Below, one piece after another: positions 56,352-64,000 of a stretch of 64,000 nt of DNA (position 1 is its first letter; every line of letters begins with the position of its first letter). Source of the DNA: Paracoccus tegillarcae (lineage in GTDB: Bacteria > Pseudomonadota > Alphaproteobacteria > Rhodobacterales > Rhodobacteraceae). Both the position numbers and the translations under genes were made by a program. The notes below the pieces were generated by a model. That model saw only the letters and a list, made by a program, of their open reading frames with translations. It had not been told where the DNA came from and made no database searches. The stretch is taken from assembly GCF_002847305.1 (NCBI RefSeq), contig NZ_CP025408.1:248001-312000 (forward strand), given 5' to 3'.

Positions 56352-56422
56352 CAACATGGCCCTGCTTAGCAGCAGCGGATTGATCGATGCTTCGTCGCGG
56401 ATCGAATTGTTTGCAGCAGCCC

Positions 56423-57691
56423 CTAGCGCCGCTCGCTGTTGTCGCCCTGCGTGATCAGACGGGCTGAATTCTGCCCGGTCACAAAGCTCCACAGCCAACT
56501 GAGCGCGACGGCCAGGCGAGAGCGGGTTCCGATCAGGAAATAGATATGGGCAATGCCCCAGGCCCACCAGGCGGGCCAGCCCCTGAGCCGCCATTTCTTG
56601 TACTCGATCACCGCCGAATTGCGTCCGATCGTGGCCAGATTGCCCATCGAGCGATAGCGGAACGGATCGGGGGCTTCGGCCCCTGTCAACCGCGCCCGGA
56701 TCACCCGCGCAGCATATTGCCCCTGCTGCTTGGCCGCGGGTGCGATGCCGGGCACCATCTGGCCGTCGCTTTCGACATGGGCGGTATCGCCCAGCACGAA
56801 GATATCGGGGTGGCCGTCAACCGTCAGCGCAGGCGTCACCATCACGCGCCCGGCGCGGTCGGCCTCGGCGTCCAGCCATTCGGCAGCGGGCGAAGCCTGC
56901 ACGCCGGCGGCCCAGATGACGGTTCTGGCCGGAATGAAATCATCGCCAACGGTGATTCCCTGCGCCGTGATCTGGGTGACAGGCGTGCCGGTCAGGATCT
57001 GGACCCCGCCCTTCTTTTCCAGCGCGTCGGCCGCATATTGCGACAGCTCCGGATCAAAGGCTGCCAGAATACGCGGGCCGGCCTCGACCAGCAGGATGCG
57101 GGCGCGATGCGTGTCGATCTGGCGGAATTCCCTGGGCAGGATCCGATGGGCCAGTTCGGCGATGATGCCGACAAGTTCGACGCCGGTCGGCCCGGCACCG
57201 ATCACCGCAAATGTCAGCTCTGCCGCGCGTTCATCGGGATCGGTCGTGGTTTCCGCGCGTTCAAAGGCCAGCAGGATACGGCGGCGAATGGTCGTCGCGT
57301 CCTCCAGCGTCTTCAGTCCGGGCGCGTGTTCGGCCCATTCGTCATGGCCGAAATAGGCGTGACGCGCACCGGTGGCGATGACCAGCGTATCATAGGAAAT
57401 CGCACTGCCGTCCTCTAGCCGGACCTCGCGCGCGGTGGCATCGACTCCGATGACCGTCCCCAGCAGCGTGGTCACATCATCGCGGTCGCGAAACAGGCGT
57501 CGGATCGGCCAGGCGATTTCAGAGGTCGCCAGCAGCGTGGTCGCGACCTGATAGAGCAGGGGCTGGAACAGATGGTGGTTGCGCTGATCGATCAGGGTGA
57601 TGCGAACGCCCGCCCCTTTCAGATCCTTGATGAATTGCAGCCCGGCAAAGCCTGCCCCGACCACGACGATGTGCCGCCCGTTTTCATCCAT
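56423..57691 (-). CDS. ndh: Type II NADH dehydrogenase / FAD-dependent oxidoreductase
   Basis: The 422-residue flavoprotein has an N-terminal FAD motif IVVVGAGFAGLQ, HHLFQPLLYQVATTLL (the conserved quinone-side sequence), NADH motif FAVIGAGPTGVELVG, FVLGDTAHV near the FAD phosphates and a C-terminal membrane-associating region (KKWRLRGWPAWWAWGIAHIY). It oxidises NADH to quinone without pumping protons. GAGG lies before ATG 57691. Confidence 0.9.
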   Translation of the reverse strand: MDENGRHIVVVGAGFAGLQFIKDLKGAGVRITLIDQRNHHLFQPLLYQVATTLLATSEIAWPIRRLFRDRDDVTTLLGTVIGVDATAREVRLEDGSAISYDTLVIATGARHAYFGHDEWAEHAPGLKTLEDATTIRRRILLAFERAETTTDPDERAAELTFAVIGAGPTGVELVGIIAELAHRILPREFRQIDTHRARILLVEAGPRILAAFDPELSQYAADALEKKGGVQILTGTPVTQITAQGITVGDDFIPARTVIWAAGVQASPAAEWLDAEADRAGRVMVTPALTVDGHPDIFVLGDTAHVESDGQMVPGIAPAAKQQGQYAARVIRARLTGAEAPDPFRYRSMGNLATIGRNSAVIEYKKWRLRGWPAWWAWGIAHIYFLIGTRSRLAVALSWLWSFVTGQNSARLITQGDNSERR

Positions 57692-57795
57692 TGCCCCGAC
57701 CTCAACCAGATACACAGTCGCGGTTTCAGTTTGTGGCAAAGCGGCGCGAAGTAAAAGGGCAAGGCCGTCGCCTGGAGGATCCCCAAAAAGCAAAT

Positions 57796-57819
57796 CGGCC
57801 CCGCATCGCTGCGGGGCCG
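57796..57819 (-). terminator. Rho-independent terminator after ctaD
   Basis: A perfect 10-bp stem (CGGCCCCGCA / TGCGGGGCCG, 4-base loop) is followed on the minus strand by ATTTGCTTTTTGG. It lies 25 bases after the ctaD stop. Confidence 0.85.
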
Positions 57820-57844
57820 GTTCATTCAGATCACGCAGGCCCGA

Positions 57845-59620
<1,776 letters not shown>

Positions 59621-59631
59621 CTAAAAGAGAA

Positions 59632-59666
59632 CGCCCCCGCCAAAAATAACACATTCGGCGAGGGCG
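59632..59666 (-). terminator. Probable terminator after cycA
   Basis: A 10-bp stem with one mismatch (CGCCCCCGCC / GGCGAGGGCG, 15-base loop) is followed on the minus strand by TTCTCTTTT. It lies 40 bases after the cycA stop and separates it from ctaD. Confidence 0.65.
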
Positions 59667-59706
59667 ATATCAATTTTGGCAGCGACGCATTGTCGCACCA
59701 GACCGG

Positions 59707-60177
59707 TTAGTTCGACGCCGCCGGGGCATCTGCGTCTGCTGCATCCGCCGAATCGCCCGCGGGTGCATCGGGCGAGACCGAGACCAGATAGGCGACCAGA
59801 TCTTCTTGGGCCTTGCGCATCTTGAAGGTCATCTTGGTCTTGCCATCGCCGCCATTGGCGTCGATCCAGGCCTGCGGGTCGGTCACGTACTCCGTCAGGT
59901 GAGCCTCGTCCCAGACCATGTCCGGGTTTGCCGCGGCAACCGAAGCAATGCCGTCACCGTAGGAAAACCCCTCCAGCGATGCGACATTCCGGCCAACGAC
60001 ATTCCACAGGTTCGGGCCAACGCCGCCACCTTTGACGATATCGGTGCCATCAGCGTCCTGGATCATGTGGCAGGCCTTGCATTTGCGAAATTCCTTTTCG
60101 CCATTGGCGACATCCTGCGCGATGGTGGGGGTCACGACCGAAAAAATGGCCGCGACACTGAAAACTGCAAGTTTCAT
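59707..60177 (-). CDS. cycA: Cytochrome c550
   Basis: The 156-residue periplasmic class I cytochrome c has signal MKLAVFSVAAIFSVVTPTIA. The heme is attached at CKACH (33-37) in NGEKEFRKCKACHMIQDADG. GGVGPNLWNVVGR follows, with the distal Met in KTKMTFKM, and there is an acidic Ala/Asp-rich C-terminal tail. Sequence layout and tail match Paracoccus cytochrome c550, the soluble electron carrier from the bc1 complex to aa3 oxidase and denitrification enzymes. The neighbouring ctaD supports this. Confidence 0.94.
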   Translation of the reverse strand: MKLAVFSVAAIFSVVTPTIAQDVANGEKEFRKCKACHMIQDADGTDIVKGGGVGPNLWNVVGRNVASLEGFSYGDGIASVAAANPDMVWDEAHLTEYVTDPQAWIDANGGDGKTKMTFKMRKAQEDLVAYLVSVSPDAPAGDSADAADADAPAASN

Positions 60178-60442
60178 TGCTCTTCCTCACTTCAGCATCA
60201 AAGCTCGTATCCGCCTTGTTATACGGCGATCGAAACCGCCCTGCAAACTGGCCTAAGGTCGCAAACACCAAGAGGTGATGAAAAATCTGCCGCCAAAGCG
60301 CCGACGAACAGGACATTAGTCCTGAAACAATAATGTAGCCCGGCGCAACAAAGCTGGGTTTGCAAGGGCCCATACCTAAGGCTTAGGTTCTCGTTATCGA
60401 ACGGCAGTCCGCGAGCCGACGACCTCTGCAAAGGAGCTTGAA

Positions 60443-60646
60443 ATGCATGATAAAGCACCTCCTGTCATGCCTTTCCAAGTGTCCTGGCGTTGTCACCCTG
60501 GGGGGGGATATCAGACGACCGCTGAAAACCTGGGTTCGCTCGATTGCGCAAACCGCCGTTTGATCACGGCCCTGACCCAAAACAGGGCCGTGACACATGG
60601 GGAATATTTAGAGGCACGTCTTTCGCGTTTCGAACCATTCCCTTAG
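60443..60646 (+). CDS. Possible small protein (67 aa) or sRNA unit
   Basis: AAAGGAG sits seven bases before ATG 60443. The frame encodes MHDKAPPVMPFQVSWRCHPG, then TTAENLGSLDCANRRLITAL, ending EYLEARLSRFEPFP. It has no recognised family, no signal peptide and two Cys. It also contains the 60564-60593 stem-loop, and the transcript ends at the 60696-60721 terminator. It may be a small protein, or the region may act as a regulatory RNA. Confidence 0.35.
   Translation: MHDKAPPVMPFQVSWRCHPGGGYQTTAENLGSLDCANRRLITALTQNRAVTHGEYLEARLSRFEPFP
60564..60593 (+). other. Perfect 11-bp stem-loop inside the 60.4-60.7 kb transcript
   Basis: TCACGGCCCTG and its exact complement CAGGGCCGTGA flank an 8-base loop ACCCAAAA. 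No T-run follows, so it is not a terminator. It may be a structural element of an sRNA or a translational pause within the small frame. Confidence 0.6.
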
Positions 60647-60695
60647 GGCGGCCGCAGTCTGGGAAGCGACACCCAGTCTTGCGGCCTTTACTTAG

Positions 60696-60738
60696 CGAGG
60701 GTGTCGCGCCTGACACCCTCGTGCTTTTTCATTTTTTG
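60696..60738 (+). terminator. Strong rho-independent terminator (plus strand)
   Basis: A perfect 10-bp stem (CGAGGGTGTC / GACACCCTCG, loop GCGCCT) is followed by TGCTTTTTCATTTTTT. It ends a plus-strand transcript that begins before 60443 and stops just ahead of the HTH gene. Confidence 0.9.
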
Positions 60739-60744
60739 CATTTA

Positions 60745-61623
60745 ATGGTAGAGTCTGACATTCAAACTTTTGATTTCATCTCAAAAGAACGATTGGGCCC
60801 AATCCCCATGTCCGTTCTGCTCGTATTTGGTTCGAACCTAAGAAAACTGACGGCACTGCGCGGCTCGCAAACAGCCGTGGCAAACGACTTGGACATCAGC
60901 CGGGTCCAGTTCCAGCGATATCTGCGGTCGGAATCCTTCCCAAAACCCAATATGCTGAAGCGGATCTGTGACTATTTCGGCGTGGATGCTCGGATCCTGA
61001 CCGATCCGCTTAGCGAAGAACAGCTGCAATTGGCAAAAGCCGGCCAGTATGAGGCCAAGATTCCCGCAGCCGGCACCACCGTCATGCAGCAAGCCATTTC
61101 ATACTGCGCAATCGACCAGAATTATTTCGAGCCAAGCCAGGAACTCCGCGACGGGATCTATTCGGCGTGGCGGGGGTCCTATTCACGTCCGGGCTGCGCC
61201 GTGCGCCAGATGGTGCAGATCAAGACCCTTGGCCTGGCACGCGTGGTCAACGGCTTTGATCCGCGCGAACTGTACCCTGAACACATGAAGGTCACGGGCC
61301 GAATGCGGGAATTTCGCGGTGTCGTCCTGCGCCCCGAGGTGGGTTTTGTGATCCTGTACTTCCATGCGGACCCGTCGCGTTATGTTTCGATGGAACATCT
61401 GGAACATGTTATGGTCGGTCACACGCCCGCACTTGCAGGCACCATATTTCTTGGCCGTGGCGCGCATGCGAAACAACGGCGGATGGCACGCACCTTTATG
61501 TCACGACTGCCCGATGATTGGTCTGTGGTGATGCAGGTCGCGCGCAGGCCGATGTTTGTGGACATGGCCGATGTGCCGGCCTCGGTCCTGCCCTTCATCG
61601 AGCCGTCGCCCGAAACATTCTAG
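60745..61623 (+). CDS. HTH (XRE-like) DNA-binding regulator
   Basis: The 292-residue protein has an N-terminal helix-turn-helix: FGSNLRKLTALRGSQTAVAN then DLDISRVQFQRYLRSESFPK and MLKRICDYFGVDARIL. A C-terminal region of about 190 residues has no recognised family (RGVVLRPEVGFVILYFHADP; FLGRGAHAKQRRMARTFMSR). Starting at ATG 60745 puts the start seven bases after a terminator, so ATG 60808 (271 aa, MSVLLVFGSNLRKL) may be the true start. The regulon is unknown. Confidence 0.75.
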   Translation: MVESDIQTFDFISKERLGPIPMSVLLVFGSNLRKLTALRGSQTAVANDLDISRVQFQRYLRSESFPKPNMLKRICDYFGVDARILTDPLSEEQLQLAKAGQYEAKIPAAGTTVMQQAISYCAIDQNYFEPSQELRDGIYSAWRGSYSRPGCAVRQMVQIKTLGLARVVNGFDPRELYPEHMKVTGRMREFRGVVLRPEVGFVILYFHADPSRYVSMEHLEHVMVGHTPALAGTIFLGRGAHAKQRRMARTFMSRLPDDWSVVMQVARRPMFVDMADVPASVLPFIEPSPETF

Positions 61624-61652
61624 CCGCCGCAGGCCTAAGCCACTGCACAGGC

Positions 61653-62312
61653 CTAAGCCGCGCCAAACACCTGATCAAAACTGCGGCTCAGGGCCAGGTC
61701 CAGATCGCCCATCCCGACCGGCAGACCCAGATCGACAAGGCTGGTCACGCCGTGACCGCTGATGCCGCAGGGCACGATGCCCCCGTAATGTGACAGATCC
61801 GGTTCGACATTGATGGAAATGCCGTGAAAGCTGACCCAACGGCGCAGCTTGACCCCGATGGCTGCAATCTTGTCCTCGCGCGGGGAGCCATCGAACAGGG
61901 GCGGCTTTTCAGGTCGCGCGACCCATACGCCCACCCTGCCCTCGCGCACCTCGCCCCTGACGCCAAATTCGGCCAGCGAGGCGATCACCCAAGCTTCCAT
62001 CTTCTGCACAAAGACCCGCACATCGCGTCCGCGCCGGTTCAGGTCCAGCATGACATAGACAACCCGCTGTCCCGGCCCGTGATAGGTATATTGCCCGCCC
62101 CGACCGACCTGATGCACCGGAAACCGCGCCTGCAACAGATCGGCGGGTTTGGCGCTGGTGCCGGCAGTATACAGCGGCGGGTGTTCGACCAGCCAGATCA
62201 GCTCATCCGCCTCGCCCGCGTGAATGGCGGCGACGCGCGCCTCCATCGTGGCAAGGGCATCGTCATAATCGGTCAGGCCGGGCGCTGTGATCCATTCGGG
62301 CATGGCAATCAT
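61653..62312 (-). CDS. lipB: Octanoyl-ACP:protein N-octanoyltransferase
   Basis: This enzyme moves octanoyl from ACP to lipoyl domains, the first step of lipoate synthesis. The 219-residue protein has [12 protein letters not shown] (71-82), Lys155 in [17 protein letters not shown] and the catalytic Cys182 in [20 protein letters not shown] lies six bases before ATG 62312. The open frame continues upstream, antisense-free but overlapping soxR in another frame, and is not needed. soxR ends 29 bases upstream. Confidence 0.95.
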   Translation of the reverse strand: MIAMPEWITAPGLTDYDDALATMEARVAAIHAGEADELIWLVEHPPLYTAGTSAKPADLLQARFPVHQVGRGGQYTYHGPGQRVVYVMLDLNRRGRDVRVFVQKMEAWVIASLAEFGVRGEVREGRVGVWVARPEKPPLFDGSPREDKIAAIGVKLRRWVSFHGISINVEPDLSHYGGIVPCGISGHGVTSLVDLGLPVGMGDLDLALSRSFDQVFGAA

Positions 62313-62340
62313 GTGGCACCACCTGCGTTCAGGCGCAAGT

Positions 62341-62790
62341 TCAGTCACCCAGCAGATAGCGCGGTCCCGGCCCATCGGCGGCGGAGCGGTCATCGGGGTT
62401 ATACAGCGGGCAGGTATCCAGCGACAGGCAGCCGCAGCGGATGCAGCCATCCAGCCGCTCGCGCATGCGTTGCAGATCGGCAATGCGGGCGTCGATCTTG
62501 ACGCGGAAATCGTCGGAAATCCGTTCCCAATCACGGCGGTTCGGCGCGCGATGCGGCGGCAGGTCGGCCAGATGGCTCGCGATCTCGGCCAGCGCAAACC
62601 CCATATTCTGCGCCGCGATCACGAAAGACAGCCTGCGAATATCCGACCGCGCATAACGCCGATGCCCACCCGCATTGCGCACGGGCGCCAGAATGCCATG
62701 CGATTCGTAAAACCGGATCGCGGACACCGCCAGACCGGTCCGCTGTGACAGATCGCCGATGGTCAGACCCTGAGCAGGAAGTGTGGCCAT
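62341..62790 (-). CDS. soxR: Redox-sensitive transcriptional activator SoxR
   Basis: The 149-residue MerR-family protein has N-terminal DNA-binding [20 protein letters not shown] and [20 protein letters not shown], a dimerisation helix, and the [2Fe-2S] ligands Cys116, Cys119, Cys121 and Cys127 in [12 protein letters not shown]. It senses redox-cycling compounds. The divergent VOC gene and a SoxR box between them suggest that gene is a target. No soxS is expected in this group. Confidence 0.95.
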   Translation of the reverse strand: MATLPAQGLTIGDLSQRTGLAVSAIRFYESHGILAPVRNAGGHRRYARSDIRRLSFVIAAQNMGFALAEIASHLADLPPHRAPNRRDWERISDDFRVKIDARIADLQRMRERLDGCIRCGCLSLDTCPLYNPDDRSAADGPGPRYLLGD

Positions 62791-62802
62791 TTTTTCCCTT
62801 GA

Positions 62803-62820
62803 TCTAAAGCTAACTTGAGA
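62803..62820. promoter_or_regulatory. SoxR box between soxR and the VOC gene
   Basis: TCTAAAGCTAACTTGAGA is an 18-bp dyad (14 of 18 bases self-complementary) close to the SoxR operator CCTCAAGTTAACTTGAGG. It lies 13 bases upstream of soxR and 58 bases upstream of the divergent glyoxalase-like gene. Confidence 0.75.
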
Positions 62821-62877
62821 AATTACACATGGATTCGCGGCACAAGTCCAGCCGCCAATTTTTACGAGGATCTCAAG

Positions 62878-63255
62878 ATGACCCGACTGGAACATGTGAA
62901 CGTGACCGTTGCCGACCCCGACGCCACCGCGAAACTGCTCTGCGATCTCTTCGGCTGGCATGTCCGCTGGTCCGGCGAGGCAATGCAGAACGGGCGCACC
63001 GTGCATGTCGGCAGCGATGACAGTTATGTCGCGCTGTTTTCCCATGGCGACGATCAGGCAGGGCCGATTGACAGCTACCGCACCCGCGCCGGGCTGAACC
63101 ACATCGCCGTGGTGGTCGACGATCTGGCCGCGACCGAGGCGCGGGTCGTCAGGGCGGGCTACGTGCCGGGCAAACATGCCGACTACGAACCGGGCCACAG
63201 GTTTTACTTTACCGAGGAAAACGGCGTCGAGATCGAGGTGGTCAACTATGACTGA
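62878..63255 (+). CDS. VOC-family (glyoxalase/bleomycin-resistance-like) protein
   Basis: The 125-residue protein has paired beta-alpha-beta-beta-beta modules: TRLEHVNVTVADPDATAKLL with a His ligand, then GLNHIAVVVDDLAATEARVV, and FYFTEENGVEIEVVNYD with the C-terminal Glu ligand. The expected activity is a metal-dependent lyase, dioxygenase or drug binder. Divergence from soxR over a SoxR box suggests induction by redox-active compounds. It overlaps the next small gene by eight bases. Confidence 0.88.
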   Translation: MTRLEHVNVTVADPDATAKLLCDLFGWHVRWSGEAMQNGRTVHVGSDDSYVALFSHGDDQAGPIDSYRTRAGLNHIAVVVDDLAATEARVVRAGYVPGKHADYEPGHRFYFTEENGVEIEVVNYD

Positions 63256-63448
63256 TCTTGGATTTTCGCGCCGGCGGTGGGCAGGCCCACGGTTCCGCAT
63301 CAACGCCCTTGCCGCGCGGCTGGCCAAGCCGCCGCGCGGCAAACTCGCGCCGTTGCCGACCAACCTGCATCTGCGCCGCGACATCGGTTTGCCGGCAGAA
63401 AGGTATGAGCCCACCGATCGCAGTCAGCTCAGATTTCCGGGCTTCTGA
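63248..63448 (+). CDS. Small basic hypothetical protein (66 aa)
   Basis: ATG 63248 overlaps the VOC stop by eight bases, suggesting coupled translation. The product is very basic (MTDLGFSRRRWAGPRFRINA, LAKPPRGKLAPLPTNLHLRR) and ends with DIGLPAERYEPTDRSQLRFP. The RRDIGL element resembles the end of DUF1127-type small proteins, but the match is short. The function is unknown. Confidence 0.5.
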   Translation: MTDLGFSRRRWAGPRFRINALAARLAKPPRGKLAPLPTNLHLRRDIGLPAERYEPTDRSQLRFPGF

Positions 63449-63524
63449 TCCGCCCGTCGGTTGAACTTTCGACGCGGCACCCACATTTCGCATTGCCAAG
63501 CGCAGACAAAAAACAGGACCGATC

Positions 63525-64000
63525 ATGACCACCGAATACACCCCGCCCAAGGTCTGGACATGGGACAGCAAGAATGGCGGCGAGTTCGCCAGCATCAACC
63601 GCCCCATCGCCGGCCCCACGCATGACAAGGACCTGCCGGTCGGCAAGCACCCGCTGCAGCTTTATTCGCTGGCCACACCCAACGGCCAGAAGGTCACGAT
63701 CCTGCTGGAGGAGCTGCTGGCCCTTGGCAAGGACGCCGAATATGACGCCTGGCTGATCAAGATCGGCGATGGTGATCAGTTCGGCAGCGGCTTTGTCGAT
63801 GTGAACCCGAACTCGAAAATTCCAGCGCTGATGGATCATTCCGTCAATCCGCCGCAGCGTGTCTTCGAATCCGGCTCGATCCTGCTGTATCTGGCCGAGA
63901 AATTCGGGGCTTTCCTGCCCACCGATCCCGGCGCGCGGACCGAGGCGCTGAACTGGCTGTTCTGGCAGATGGGCGCTGGCCCCTATCTGGGCGGCGGTTT
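63525..64000 (+). CDS. yghU: Glutathione-dependent disulfide-bond oxidoreductase YghU (3' truncated)
   Basis: The first 158 residues are present and the gene runs off the right edge. After a short N-terminal extension (EYTPPKVWTWDSKNGGEFAS) comes the thioredoxin-like GST domain: HPLQLYSLATPNGQKVTILL, DVNPNSKIPALMDH and FESGSILLYLAEKFGAFLPT. The TPNGQKV loop replaces the usual catalytic Tyr/Ser region in YghU/YfcG enzymes. AGGACC precedes ATG 63525. It may share oxidative-stress control with soxR nearby. Confidence 0.92.
   Translation, partial: MTTEYTPPKVWTWDSKNGGEFASINRPIAGPTHDKDLPVGKHPLQLYSLATPNGQKVTILLEELLALGKDAEYDAWLIKIGDGDQFGSGFVDVNPNSKIPALMDHSVNPPQRVFESGSILLYLAEKFGAFLPTDPGARTEALNWLFWQMGAGPYLGGG

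Larger units (their letters stand above)
60178..60744. other. Long intergenic region between cycA and the HTH regulator
   Basis: These 567 bases hold the cycA promoter on the left and, from about 60430, an apparent separate short transcript. That transcript has a strong ribosome site, a possible 67-codon gene, an internal 11-bp stem-loop and a textbook terminator. These are described separately. Confidence 0.6.

Noticed and set aside
61630..61660. Short direct repeat CAGGCCTAAGCC between the HTH gene and lipB
   Set aside because: It is only 12 bp, twice, around two convergent stop codons. There is no sign of a mobile element or regulatory role.

Overview
The window looks like chromosomal DNA of a Paracoccus-type alphaproteobacterium (Rhodobacteraceae/Paracoccaceae). 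It is GC-rich and densely coded. Its cytochrome c550-like gene (cycA) lies directly upstream of ctaD, as in Paracoccus denitrificans. It also carries the propionyl-CoA carboxylase / methylmalonyl-CoA mutase set and TRAP and TTT carboxylate transporters, all typical of that group. No tRNA, rRNA or CRISPR array was seen.

Layout. 1-4.5 kb: the tail of a probable RNA helicase, lnt, a CAP-domain lipoprotein and guaA. 4.5-5.4 kb: an AT-richer island gene encoding a probable PvuRts1I/AbaSI-type modification-dependent endonuclease. 5.5-7.2 kb: a DUF72 protein and an ABM-GNAT fusion. 7.3-12.4 kb (minus strand): phoH-ybeY-corC and alr-mlaE-mlaF housekeeping clusters. 12.4-18.1 kb: a decayed defence/mobile region. 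It holds gene relics, an IS3-family element, an hsdS broken by both a tetranucleotide-repeat frameshift and the IS, an intact hsdM with no hsdR, and an AAA+ ATPase gene with an in-frame amber stop. 18.5-27.9 kb: the propionyl-CoA to succinyl-CoA block (pccB, small lipoproteins, pccA, membrane proteins, methylmalonyl-CoA mutase). 28-30.3 kb: a possible HEPN-like protein, an isoprenylcysteine methyltransferase-like protein and hom, whose stop codon lies inside the CTAG target duplication of a second IS (30335-31701).

31.9-35.1 kb: a three-gene molybdenum hydroxylase with its own diheme cytochrome c, closed by an 18-bp-stem terminator. 35.2-38.2 kb (minus): a betaine/choline-type ABC importer. 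38.5-46.9 kb: a BKACE enzyme, a hydroxyacyl dehydrogenase, a tripartite tricarboxylate transporter, the divergent TctDE two-component system and an extra periplasmic binding protein, which together look like a regulated carboxylate uptake and cleavage module. 47-54.5 kb: a split transketolase, an SDR dehydrogenase, a LysR regulator, a TRAP transporter and a 3-hydroxyisobutyrate-dehydrogenase-like enzyme. A shared 14-bp operator upstream of the transketolase pair and upstream of lysR suggests one regulon.

54.5-64 kb: an HDAC-like deacetylase, a DUF6058-like protein, type II NADH dehydrogenase, ctaD, cycA, a possible small gene or sRNA with a strong terminator, an HTH regulator, lipB, soxR with a recognisable SoxR box, a glyoxalase-like protein, a small basic protein and the start of yghU. 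The least explained parts are the orphan AbaSI-like nuclease, the collapsed type I R-M locus, the two catabolic modules of unknown substrate and the 60.4-60.7 kb transcript.
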